Shown: piece by piece, positions 24,299 to 33,100 of the stretch
How the letters are laid out: the number at the start of each line of letters is the position of its first letter
Position numbering within the stretch: position 1 is the first letter of the stretch
Source of the DNA: Flavobacterium sp. HSC-61S13
Lineage (GTDB): Bacteria; Bacteroidota; Bacteroidia; Flavobacteriales; Flavobacteriaceae
DNA length: 33,731 nucleotides
Direction of reading: 5' to 3'
Assembly (NCBI RefSeq): GCF_024171535.1
Contig: NZ_JALJZV010000025.1
Location: 1 to 33,731 of the forward strand
The notes under the pieces: generated by a model
What the model saw: the letters and a program-made list of their open reading frames with translations, nothing else
Databases searched by the model: none
What the model was told of the DNA's origin: nothing
Made by a program: the position numbers and the translations under genes

Positions 24299-24781
24299 AT
24301 GTACGTACCATTTGAAGAAATGCCCGAGCATTCGAGAATATGGATATACCAATCCAATAGAAAGTTCTCTGATGACGAGGTTCAAGATATAGAGAAGGAA
24401 TTGTTGGAGTTTACCACCCAGTGGGCTGCTCATGCAACACCCCTTCAAGCATCATTTGCTGTAAAATACAATCGATTTATTATCCTAGTAGTGGATCAAG
24501 ATGTGCACCCGGCTTCGGGATGCTCTATCGATGCTTCCGTTAGAATTATTCAACAATTCGAACAGAAATACGGGGTGGATTTGATGGATAAGATGAACGT
24601 GACCTACAAGTCAGGTGATTTTATCGCCTATAAAACCCTAATCGACTTTAAGAAAATGGTCAAGGAGAAAGCGGTTTCTGATCAAACCATTGTCTTTAAC
24701 AACTTGGTTAATGACTTGGGGGAGTTTAACGATTTCTGGGAAGTGCCTGCATCGGAAAGTTGGCACAGTAGGTTTTTTTAA
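24299..24781 (+). CDS. Conserved flavobacterial protein, usually misnamed 'ABC transporter ATPase'
   Basis: 160 aa, soluble, no signal peptide or membrane helix. Homologues I recall from flavobacterial genomes carry the name ABC transporter ATPase, but the sequence has no Walker A, Walker B or LSGG motif, so that name is not supported. Visible features are WIYQSNRKFS near residue 20, a WAAHATPL segment (about 42-49), HPASGCSIDAS (about 65-75) with one conserved-looking cysteine, and an aromatic C-terminal end (SWHSRFF). The gene begins 2 nt after the HdrB-like stop and is followed by a terminator, so it is the last gene of the operon. A role in assembling or operating the Fe-S pair is inference from position. 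Confidence 0.85.
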   Translation: MYVPFEEMPEHSRIWIYQSNRKFSDDEVQDIEKELLEFTTQWAAHATPLQASFAVKYNRFIILVVDQDVHPASGCSIDASVRIIQQFEQKYGVDLMDKMNVTYKSGDFIAYKTLIDFKKMVKEKAVSDQTIVFNNLVNDLGEFNDFWEVPASESWHSRFF

Positions 24782-24804
24782 ATAAATCAACATTATCTTA
24801 TTTT

Positions 24805-24844
24805 ATAAAATCATCATCCAACTTGTTTTGAGTGATGATTTTAT
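24805..24844 (+). terminator. Rho-independent terminator of the amidase-to-FeS operon
   Basis: AAAATCATCA (24807-24816) pairs perfectly with TGATGATTTT (24833-24842); two further A-T pairs extend the stem. The loop is 16 nt and the right side is T-rich. It lies 24 bp after the last gene and just before the GH3 gene. Confidence 0.8.
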
Positions 24845-24862
24845 TGTTTCATTCCCTATTCT

Positions 24863-27751
24863 ATGAGAAAATTAACTGTCTTATTTTTAGTGTTATCCAG
24901 CTCGATTTTTGCACAAACCAACAGTAAAAAGGCGCAAAAAGTTTGGGTAGATAGCGTATATAATGCGATGACTTTTGAGCAACGGGTGGGTCAACTTTTT
25001 ATGGTTGCCGCCTATTCCAATAAAGATAATGCACACCTTAGAAGTCTTGAAAAGCTCGTGGTAGAGCAGCAGGTGGGAGGTTTGATATTTTTTCAAGGTG
25101 GTCCTCTACGTCAAGCTACCATGACCAATAGCTTGCAGAAATTGGCTAAAACTCCGATGTTAATTGGTATTGATGGAGAATGGGGTTTGAGTATGCGTTT
25201 GGATTCAACACCGCGTTTTCCGTGGAATATGACCTTAGGGGCTGTACAAGACTTAGAATTGATCAAACAAGTTGGGGTACAATTGGCACAGCAATCACAA
25301 CGAATTGGCTTGCATTTTAATTTTGGACCTGTGGTAGACATCAACATCAATCCCAAAAATCCGATTATTGGTGTACGTTCGTATGGGGAAACTCGGGAGG
25401 TAGTAACCGATCGGGCTATAGCCTTTATGGAAGGCTATCAAAGTCAAAACCTGTTTTCTACGGCCAAACACTTTCCGGGTCATGGAGATACATCAACAGA
25501 CTCGCACTATTCATTGCCCTTGATGGATTTAACGAAAGATCGTTTGCAGAAGGTCGAATTGTATCCTTATAAAAAACTAATCGATCACGGCTTAGCAAGT
25601 GTGATGGTAGCTCATTTGAGCTTACCGGTTATTGAGCCAGACCCAAAAGTGCCGACTTCGTTGTCTTATAATGTAGTGACCAAATTATTAAAAGAAGACC
25701 TGGGTTTCGAAGGTTTGATCTTTACTGATGCCCTAAATATGAAAGCGGCTTCGAATTACTTAAAACCCGGTGAAATTGATTTGGCCGCATTTATGGCTGG
25801 AAATGACGTATTGTTATTCGCTGAAAATGTTCCGACCGCTTTAGTTAAATTTAAAGAGGCTTTTGATGCCAATGTCTTCACAGAAGAACGTTTGGCACAT
25901 TCGGTAAAGAAAATATTAAGTTATAAATACAAAGCGGGTTTAACAGATTATAAGCCGATACCGTTAGCGAATATCACGGCCGAATTAAACGACAGTCACT
26001 ACGACGATCTCAATACTAAATTGTACAATCACGCCATGACCGTGCTTAAAAACGAAAGACATGCTTTGCCTATTGCGCATTTAGAGAAGGAGAAAATAGC
26101 CTATTTAAAATTGGGTGATGACTCGGGAGACGAATTTCTAAATCAATTAAATCAGTTTGCGGCTGTCACAGCTATTGATACCGCTGCAGAGAACTTTAGT
26201 GTAGCGGATCTAAAACAGTTTACCCGTGTGATTATCGGTTATCACAAGGCTGATAATCCGTGGAGAAAACACGATTTTACTTTTGCGGAACTCAATTGGA
26301 TTAATCAGATTGCAGCACAAAATAAAACGATCTTGGTTTCTTTCGCAAAACCGTATGCCTTGTCGGCGGTTTTAAATTTCGGACCGATTGAAGCGGTTAT
26401 TCAATCGTATCAAAACAACAAATTTGCTCAACAGGCTTCGGCTCAGATTATCTTTGGTACTTTGGCGGCAAAGGGAAAATTACCCGTTACTATTAATAAT
26501 GAATTCGCAGAGGGAACGGGCATAAAAACCAAAACGCTTTCCCGATTGGGATTCTCTACTCCGGCTAATGAAGGTATGGATGCGGTAAAACTGCAAAAGA
26601 TCGATCAATTGGCTCAAAGAGCTATTGATCAACGTTTAACTCCAGGTATTCAGGTAGTAGTGGCCAGACACGGAAAAGTAGTCTATCAAAAATCTTTTGG
26701 TAACCATACCTTTGATAGCAGTCAACCCGTATTAAATTCCGATGTTTATGACTTGGCTTCGCTGACCAAAATCTTGGGAACTTTACCGTTGTTGATGAAA
26801 GAATACGAGGCGGGTAAAATTACGATGAAAACCAAATTGGGTACTTTGATTCCAGAATTTGAAGACAGCAATAAAGAGGACATCACCATACAAGAGGTAT
26901 TGACGCATCAAGCGCGACTTCAAGCATGGGTACCCTTTTACAAAAGCACTTTAGACGAGCAAAATCAACCCTCAAAATTTTTCTATTCCAATCATTACTC
27001 GTTGGAGTTTCCCGATCAAGTTTCGGAAAACTTATACATTAAAAAGGGGTATAACAAAATGATTTTAAACGAGATTGCGGAGAGTAAATTGTTGCCTAAG
27101 AAGCAATATAAATACAGTGATTTAGGATTTATCGCTTTAAAAGAGTATTTGGAGCAGTCCAATCATTTGTCTTTAGACCAATTGGCCGATCGCGAATTTT
27201 ACAGTAAGATAGGAGCAAGTACGATGACATATAATCCTTTGAGAAAAAGAGATATGGCTACCATTCCACCAACAGAAATTGATACGTACTTCCGGTATAC
27301 TACCGTACAAGGATATGTACACGATATGACTGCGGCTATGGAAGGTGGTGTTGCTGGTCATGCAGGATTATTTGCCAATGCTTTAGACGTAGCTAAGATG
27401 ATGCAGTTGTATATGCAAAAAGGAAGTTATGGGGAAGATCGATTTTTCTCTGAAAAGACTTTTAATGACTTTAATACTTGTTGGTCTTGCAAGGATGGAA
27501 ATCGCCGTGGAGTAGGTTTTGATAAACCTCAGAAACCGGGAACAGCTGGTCCAACTTGTGGATGTACATCGATGGAAAGTTTTGGACATACGGGCTTCAC
27601 GGGAACCATGACATGGGCCGATCCAGAAAAAGATCTGATATATGTTTTTTTATCTAACAGAACTTATCCAGACAGCAACGACAATAAATTGTCAAAAGCC
27701 AATGTCAGAGAAGACATTCAACAAGCCATTTATCAAGCAATCAACGATTAA
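24863..27751 (+). CDS. NagZ-like GH3 glycosidase fused to a serine hydrolase (beta-lactamase fold)
   Basis: 962 aa with a signal peptide (about 1-18, SSIFAQ), so periplasmic or surface. Domain 1 (about 30-360) is GH3 with the NagZ signature KHFPGHGDTSTDSH (202-215): D213/H215 form the Asp-His acid/base dyad and D289 in FTDALNM is the predicted nucleophile. A GH3 C-terminal-like domain follows (about 380-560). Domain 3 (about 580-960) is a PF00144 serine hydrolase with S633-L-T-K636, Y751-S-D753 and H909-T-G911. Between the last two motifs sits a cysteine cluster, C873-x2-C876 and C899-x-C901. Likely substrates are muropeptides: the first half would release GlcNAc, the second would act on a peptide or ester. 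The domain order recurs in Bacteroidota; substrate is inference. Confidence 0.9.
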   Translation: MRKLTVLFLVLSSSIFAQTNSKKAQKVWVDSVYNAMTFEQRVGQLFMVAAYSNKDNAHLRSLEKLVVEQQVGGLIFFQGGPLRQATMTNSLQKLAKTPMLIGIDGEWGLSMRLDSTPRFPWNMTLGAVQDLELIKQVGVQLAQQSQRIGLHFNFGPVVDININPKNPIIGVRSYGETREVVTDRAIAFMEGYQSQNLFSTAKHFPGHGDTSTDSHYSLPLMDLTKDRLQKVELYPYKKLIDHGLASVMVAHLSLPVIEPDPKVPTSLSYNVVTKLLKEDLGFEGLIFTDALNMKAASNYLKPGEIDLAAFMAGNDVLLFAENVPTALVKFKEAFDANVFTEERLAHSVKKILSYKYKAGLTDYKPIPLANITAELNDSHYDDLNTKLYNHAMTVLKNERHALPIAHLEKEKIAYLKLGDDSGDEFLNQLNQFAAVTAIDTAAENFSVADLKQFTRVIIGYHKADNPWRKHDFTFAELNWINQIAAQNKTILVSFAKPYALSAVLNFGPIEAVIQSYQNNKFAQQASAQIIFGTLAAKGKLPVTINNEFAEGTGIKTKTLSRLGFSTPANEGMDAVKLQKIDQLAQRAIDQRLTPGIQVVVARHGKVVYQKSFGNHTFDSSQPVLNSDVYDLASLTKILGTLPLLMKEYEAGKITMKTKLGTLIPEFEDSNKEDITIQEVLTHQARLQAWVPFYKSTLDEQNQPSKFFYSNHYSLEFPDQVSENLYIKKGYNKMILNEIAESKLLPKKQYKYSDLGFIALKEYLEQSNHLSLDQLADREFYSKIGASTMTYNPLRKRDMATIPPTEIDTYFRYTTVQGYVHDMTAAMEGGVAGHAGLFANALDVAKMMQLYMQKGSYGEDRFFSEKTFNDFNTCWSCKDGNRRGVGFDKPQKPGTAGPTCGCTSMESFGHTGFTGTMTWADPEKDLIYVFLSNRTYPDSNDNKLSKANVREDIQQAIYQAIND

Positions 27752-27861
27752 ATAAGACCGTATTATCGTCTATTTTGTAAAAGTAACTCGGATTGATTTA
27801 TTAAGAGTAGATTCTAGTATCTGTTGAAAAATATTTGATAATGTAAAATAGAAAGCCTTTA

Positions 27862-27910
27862 AAATAAAGTATTTTATAGTACTTTAGGGACCAATTAGGA
27901 AATAAAGTAT
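27862..27910 (+). promoter_or_regulatory. Inverted and direct repeats upstream of bshA
   Basis: TAAAGTA (27865-27871) and TACTTTA (27880-27886) form a perfect 7-bp inverted repeat with an 8-nt spacer. The 11-mer AAATAAAGTAT occurs at 27862-27872 and again at 27900-27910, touching the bshA ATG. They may be regulator sites; no known consensus is recognised, and AT-richness makes chance occurrence possible. Confidence 0.35.
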
Positions 27911-29056
27911 ATGAAGATAGGAATAGTATGTTATCCCACCTTTGGCGGTAGTGGGGTTGTGGCAACAGAACTGGGATTAGAATTGGCAAATCGCGGTCAT
28001 GAAGTTCATTTTATAACATATAGTCAACCGGTTCGCTTAGCCCTTTTGAATCACAACATCTTCTATCACGAAGTCAATGTGCCAGAATATCCTTTGTTTC
28101 ATTATCAGCCCTATGAATTAGCGCTATCGAGTAAGTTAGTGGATATGGTGAAGTTATACGGTATCGAAGTATTGCATGTTCATTATGCAATTCCACATGC
28201 TTATGCGGGTTATATGGCCAAGCAAATGTTGTTAGAACAAGGGATTTATCTACCGATGATCACCACGCTGCACGGCACGGATATCACCTTAGTAGGAAAT
28301 CATCCTTTCTATAAAACCGCGGTTAGTTTTAGTATCAATAAATCAGACTATGTCACTTCCGTTTCGGAAAATTTGAAGAAATCAACCTATGAATTGTTTG
28401 ATATTCAAAAGGAAATTCAAGTCATTCCCAATTTTATTGAACAAAAACATTACGAAGAATTTGATGACCTTCCTTGTAAGCGTTCGGCGATGGCAGTTCC
28501 AGAAGAACGAATCGTCACGCACATCAGTAACTTTAGAAAAGTAAAGAGAATCAAAGATGTCATTATGATTTTTAACGGAATTCAAAAAGAAATTCCAGCT
28601 AAATTGATGATGGTGGGTGATGGCCCTGAAAAAGAAAAGGCGGAACAGTTGGCAATGGATTTGGGTATCTATGATAAAATTATCTTTTTTGGTAATAGCA
28701 ATGAGGTTGATCGTATCTTATGGTATTCAGATTTGTTTTTATTGCCCTCGGAAACAGAGAGTTTTGGATTGGCAGCCTTAGAAGCTATGGCTTGTTCCGT
28801 TCCGGTTATTTCGAGTAACTCAGGCGGACTTCCAGAGGTTAATGAACACGGTTATTCCGGTTTCCTAAGCGATGTTGGAGACGTGGATGATATGATCAAA
28901 AATTCACTGCTAATTCTAAAAGAAGAAAACACCTTAAACGAATTTAAACACCATGCTAAAGAAGTGTCTAAAAAGTTTAATATTGATAAAGTATTGCCGT
29001 TGTATGAAAATTTATATATAAGAGCGCTGGAGTCTTGCAAATCTAAACAGGAGTAA
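27911..29056 (+). CDS. bshA: N-acetyl-alpha-D-glucosaminyl L-malate synthase BshA
   Basis: 381 aa, GT-B glycosyltransferase of family 4. BshA joins GlcNAc from UDP-GlcNAc to L-malate, the first step of bacillithiol synthesis, a cytosolic low-molecular-weight thiol. Seen: the family N-terminus IGIVCYPTFGGSGVVATELG with the glycine-rich loop (residues 3-22, omitting none of the GGSG core), HFITYSQP, HVHYAIPHA, TLHGTD, and the nucleotide-sugar motif E283-SFGLAAL-E291 (EX7E). Length is normal. Other bacillithiol genes (bshB, bshC) are not in the window. It is a single-gene unit between the GH3 gene and a terminator. Confidence 0.96.
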   Translation: MKIGIVCYPTFGGSGVVATELGLELANRGHEVHFITYSQPVRLALLNHNIFYHEVNVPEYPLFHYQPYELALSSKLVDMVKLYGIEVLHVHYAIPHAYAGYMAKQMLLEQGIYLPMITTLHGTDITLVGNHPFYKTAVSFSINKSDYVTSVSENLKKSTYELFDIQKEIQVIPNFIEQKHYEEFDDLPCKRSAMAVPEERIVTHISNFRKVKRIKDVIMIFNGIQKEIPAKLMMVGDGPEKEKAEQLAMDLGIYDKIIFFGNSNEVDRILWYSDLFLLPSETESFGLAALEAMACSVPVISSNSGGLPEVNEHGYSGFLSDVGDVDDMIKNSLLILKEENTLNEFKHHAKEVSKKFNIDKVLPLYENLYIRALESCKSKQE

Positions 29057-29085
29057 ACCCTGGTAAATTGATGGTATTAGATAAT

Positions 29086-29124
29086 ATAAAAGCCTCGGAC
29101 TACTTGCTAGTTCGAGGCTTTTAT
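29086..29124. terminator. Bidirectional terminator between bshA and ferritin
   Basis: Arms 29086-29101 and 29109-29124 pair over 16 positions with one G-T pair and a 7-nt loop (ACTTGCT-like). Both sides are A/T-rich, with TTTT on the right for bshA and TTTT on the minus strand for the convergent ferritin gene, which ends 79 bp away. Confidence 0.85.
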
Positions 29125-29202
29125 AAAAAAAATAAGGACTGCAAATCCAGTGATACTATTTAGGTTTTAACTTATTTTCAGTATATTGTATTTCGATTGA
29201 TA

Positions 29203-29751
29203 CTATTCCAACGGATTGATGTCGTCGGCTACAGGAAATTCTTGTGGGGTATTGCCAATCGTTTTATCCAATTCAAATTTAGAGGTATCGGACATGCTTC
29301 TTCCGCCAGCTAATTTCACTTTATCCAGCAGGTTTAACGCTAGTTTTTCTTCTTCGCGTTGCTCGTTGACCAACCATTGTAAAAAGTTCCAGGTGGCCCA
29401 ATCTTTTTCTTCAAAACTCCAATTGACAATTTGATATATGGCTTCGGTGTTTTTTATTTCCTGATCGAGAACCATTTCAAAACACTCCAAAATATCTTTG
29501 GGTTCCGGACCGGGCTTCTCCAGTGCTTCAATGACTACTTTAGCACCGCGTTCTTGTATGTACTCCATAACTTTCGCCATGTGTACGCGTTCTTCTTGAG
29601 AGTGTTTCATCAAGAAGTTTTTAACTCCATCATAATGGGCATCGTCTGCCCAACTTGCCAACATTAAGTAAATCTGTGAAGAGTTTGCCTCTAAGGTTAC
29701 TTGACTATTGAGCGCCTGAGTTAGTTTCTGTGATAGTCTTTGTGTTTTCAT
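29203..29751 (-). CDS. ftnA: Ferritin (FtnA-type, non-haem)
   Basis: 182 aa, four-helix-bundle ferritin that oxidises ferrous iron and stores it in a 24-subunit shell. Ferroxidase ligands align with E. coli FtnA: E21, E54, H57, E98, Q131 and E134 (motifs LEAN, QEERVHM, LDQEIKN, NEQREEEK). There is no methionine arrangement suggesting a haem-binding bacterioferritin. After the bundle the chain has an extra acidic/polar tail of about 20 residues (TSKFELDKTIGNTPQEF...). It is transcribed alone, facing bshA. A TATATTTA -7-like element lies on the minus strand at 29814-29821; no Fur box is recognised. Confidence 0.96.
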   Translation of the reverse strand: MKTQRLSQKLTQALNSQVTLEANSSQIYLMLASWADDAHYDGVKNFLMKHSQEERVHMAKVMEYIQERGAKVVIEALEKPGPEPKDILECFEMVLDQEIKNTEAIYQIVNWSFEEKDWATWNFLQWLVNEQREEEKLALNLLDKVKLAGGRSMSDTSKFELDKTIGNTPQEFPVADDINPLE

Positions 29752-30124
29752 AATGTGCGTTTTTTTGATGATACTTTGAACTTTGTTTTGAGAAAAACAT
29801 AGGCGTTTAACTATAAATATAAGAAAAAATAATTAGAATTAGCGGTATTTCGCTGATATAAAGGATTTTATATTTAGATTTAATAAATAAACAATTGCGA
29901 ATCTGGCTCTCTCAATGGGGTATAGCGGTGTTGATTGTAGCAGTGTATTAGTTCTAGTATGATATAATAGCCTATTTTTTTGAAGGATTTGATCTCAAAA
30001 TAAGAATTGCAAATTAGTTTTGAAATTTTTGTTCGCTAAAGGTAAACTTCCTTAAAATATTGTATAAACATTCTTCTATTTGTACTAGTAAAATCGTTCC
30101 TTTGTGGGCTGTTTAAACTACGAT
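29752..30124. other. 373-bp divergent intergenic region, ferritin / AsmA-like
   Basis: Must contain the promoters of both flanking genes. Visible: a minus-strand TATATTTA element (29814-29821) for ferritin, and a perfect 7-bp inverted repeat ATATAAA/TTTATAT with a 4-nt loop (29856-29873) that could be an operator. Several TTTG tracts (30019-30031, 30079-30082) lie before the AsmA-like gene without a well-spaced -7 box. No coding sequence, RNA gene or repeat array is seen. Confidence 0.5.
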
Positions 30125-33100
30125 ATGGAAACGACCAAAAAGGGAATAAAAGGGAGCGTGATTAAGGCTGTAAAAATATTGGGAATTGCATTGGCAACAT
30201 TGTTATTGTTGATGTTTGTTGTTCCGTTATTTTTTGCGGATACCATCACCAAAAGCATCAGGGATCTCGCGAATGAAAACATCAAAGCCAAGATGGATTT
30301 TGAGACAATAGATTTGTCTTTTTATAAAAAGTTCCCATCCTTAACAGTGACTATAGACAAGCCTGAAATCAAAGGTGTCGGTTTGTTTGACGATCAAACG
30401 CTGTTGCAAGCCAGTTCGATATCCTTTGGAATTGACTTGATGAGTCTACTAGGCGATAAAATCAATTTGAATACCGTGTATTTAGACGATGTTGAATTTA
30501 ATGTTCAAGTGGATTCTGCTGGAAATGCAAACTATGATATTTGGATCAGTGAAGATGAAAAAGTAAAGAAGGACGATGATGCCACCGATTTACGTATTGA
30601 AAAAATAAAGATTACCAATGCTCATATCGTATATAATGATCTAGCAAATAAACTTCAAATTGAGGCAAAAGGGTTTAATTATTTAGGTACTGGTGATTTG
30701 AGTTCTGAGGTTTTTGAATTGAAAACCTTGGCGAAAATAGAATCATTTGATCTGGTTTTTGATCAGGTTGCCTATGTAAAGCAAAAACCGGTTTCTGCTA
30801 AATTAATTACCAAAGTAGATACCAAATCGTTGAATTTTGTCTTTGAGGAAAACGATTTGAGAATTAAAGAATTGCCGGTATCCTTTAAAGGTAAATTCGG
30901 ATTTTTAGATAAGGGTTATGATTTGTTGTTCGATGTGGTTTCTAAAAACGGAAAACTGGAAAACTTATTATCTGTGATACCTGTAGAATATCAATCGTGG
31001 TTGGAGCAAACCGATATTCGTGGAAATTCAGATGTCACCTTTCAATTAAAAGGTCAATTCATCGCAGAGGACAATATTAAGCCGAGTGTCGAATTGGGAT
31101 TAAAAATTTCGGATGGATACATAGCTTATCAAAAAATTCAAGATCCTTTAAAGGACTTTAATTTAGATTTTTATTTGACATTGCCTGATTTGGACTTGAA
31201 TCGGTTGAAAATTGATGTCAATAATTTGGCCTTTACCTTAAAAAATAAAGTGACAAAAGGATCTTTTCACAGTGTAGGTATGGAGTCGCCGATAGTTTCA
31301 GGAGCCTTGAAGAGTTCCTTGGATTTAAAGGTTTTTAAAGAAGCCTTGGGTATCAGTCAACTGGATTTGGCCGGTCAATTGGATTTGGATTTTTCGACTG
31401 AAGGACAATTTGCACGTTCTATAGTGGTTTCTGGTTTGAGAAAAGACCAGATCGATACGGTGGTTTCGAGTATTCCTAAATTCAAATTGGAAGGACAAGT
31501 TAAAGAGGGGTATTTCAAAATGGCACAATTGCCGGCAGCCCTTGAAAAAATCAATTTTAGTATACATGCAGAAGCGGCGGATAGCCTGTATCAAAATACA
31601 AGAATTGAGGTTCAGCATTTAACTGCTGAGGCATTGACCAACTATATCAAAGGTCATTTCATCTTAAAAAATCTACGGGATTTTGATTTGGATGCCAACG
31701 TTAAGGCGGCGCTTAATTTGGCAGAGATTTCAAAATTTGTACCGGTAGATCAAGTTGAAATGCGCGGTGATGTATTGATTGATGTTGTGGCCAAAGGAAC
31801 CTATGAACCGCATAAAAAGCGTTTCCCGATTACCAATTCTGTAGTTAAGGTTCACAACGGCTATATCAAGATGTTAGCCATGCCCGAATTGCCGGTTGAA
31901 GATATTGATATAGAAACGTATATCAGCAGTAAACGCGGGTCGTATAGCGACTTGTTGATTAAAGTATTGCCTATTCAATTTAAAATTGCGGGTGAGCCTT
32001 TTAAAATCGATGCAAATCTTTATAATTTAAACAATCTTAGGTATAACATCAACTCCAAGGGTAAATTAAACATAGGTAATATTTACAAATTGTTTAAAAT
32101 AGATGGGTTAAATGTCCAAGGAAATATACAAACGGATTTGAGCTTAAGAGGTTTACAAAGCGATGCGATGGCGGGTAACTACAGCAAGCTTAAGAACAGC
32201 GGTAGATTGACGGTGGATCGCATCTTTTTAAAATCAGAATTGTTTCCACAAGCTTTAGATATCAAAAGAGGGGTTTTTAAATTCTTTCAAGAAAAGATGT
32301 TGTTTGAAGATTTCAGAGCTGTTTATGGAACTTCTAAATTTTCAATGAATGGACATTTATCGAATGTTATTCAATTTATAACCAGTGACAACGGAAAATT
32401 GGAAGGAAAGTTTGATCTGAAAAGCAGAAAACTCGATGTGGATGAATTGATGGTTTTTGGGCCAACTTCTACGGTTGCTAAGCCATCTAAGTCAACGGTA
32501 ACTGCTGGAGTGGTGATGATTCCAAATCACTTTAATATGGAATTTAATGCCGATGTGGCTCAGATAAAATACACGGATTTGATATTGAAGAACTTCAAGG
32601 GGAATTTAGTAACTCAAGCTGGAAAAGTGACGGTTAATCAAGCAAACTTTGATTTAGTCGGAACTCAAGTGGATATGAAAGCGAGTTACAAACCTACTTC
32701 GTATACTAGAGCGCATTTTGACTATGAAATCGATGCGTCGAATTTTGACATTCAACGCGCGTATAAAGAAATTAAATTGTTTAGAGAAATGGCAACCATG
32801 GCAAAAGACGCCTATGGTAAGGTTTCGTTGAAATACAAGTTAAACGGTACTTTAAATGCAGAGATGTTTCCAATAATGAATACTCTGGAGGGTGCCGGTG
32901 AATTGACTTTGGAGGATATTCAATTTAAGGGTTTCAACCTGTTGAACTCGATAGCCGATAAAACGGATATGACTTCTCTAGAAGACGGTAGTGTATCGAA
33001 GGTAGCTATCAAAACACAAATTAAAAACAACGTCATGAACATTGAGCGTACTCGTATGAAAATGGCTGGTTTCCGTCCGCGTTTTGAAGGACAAGTTACC

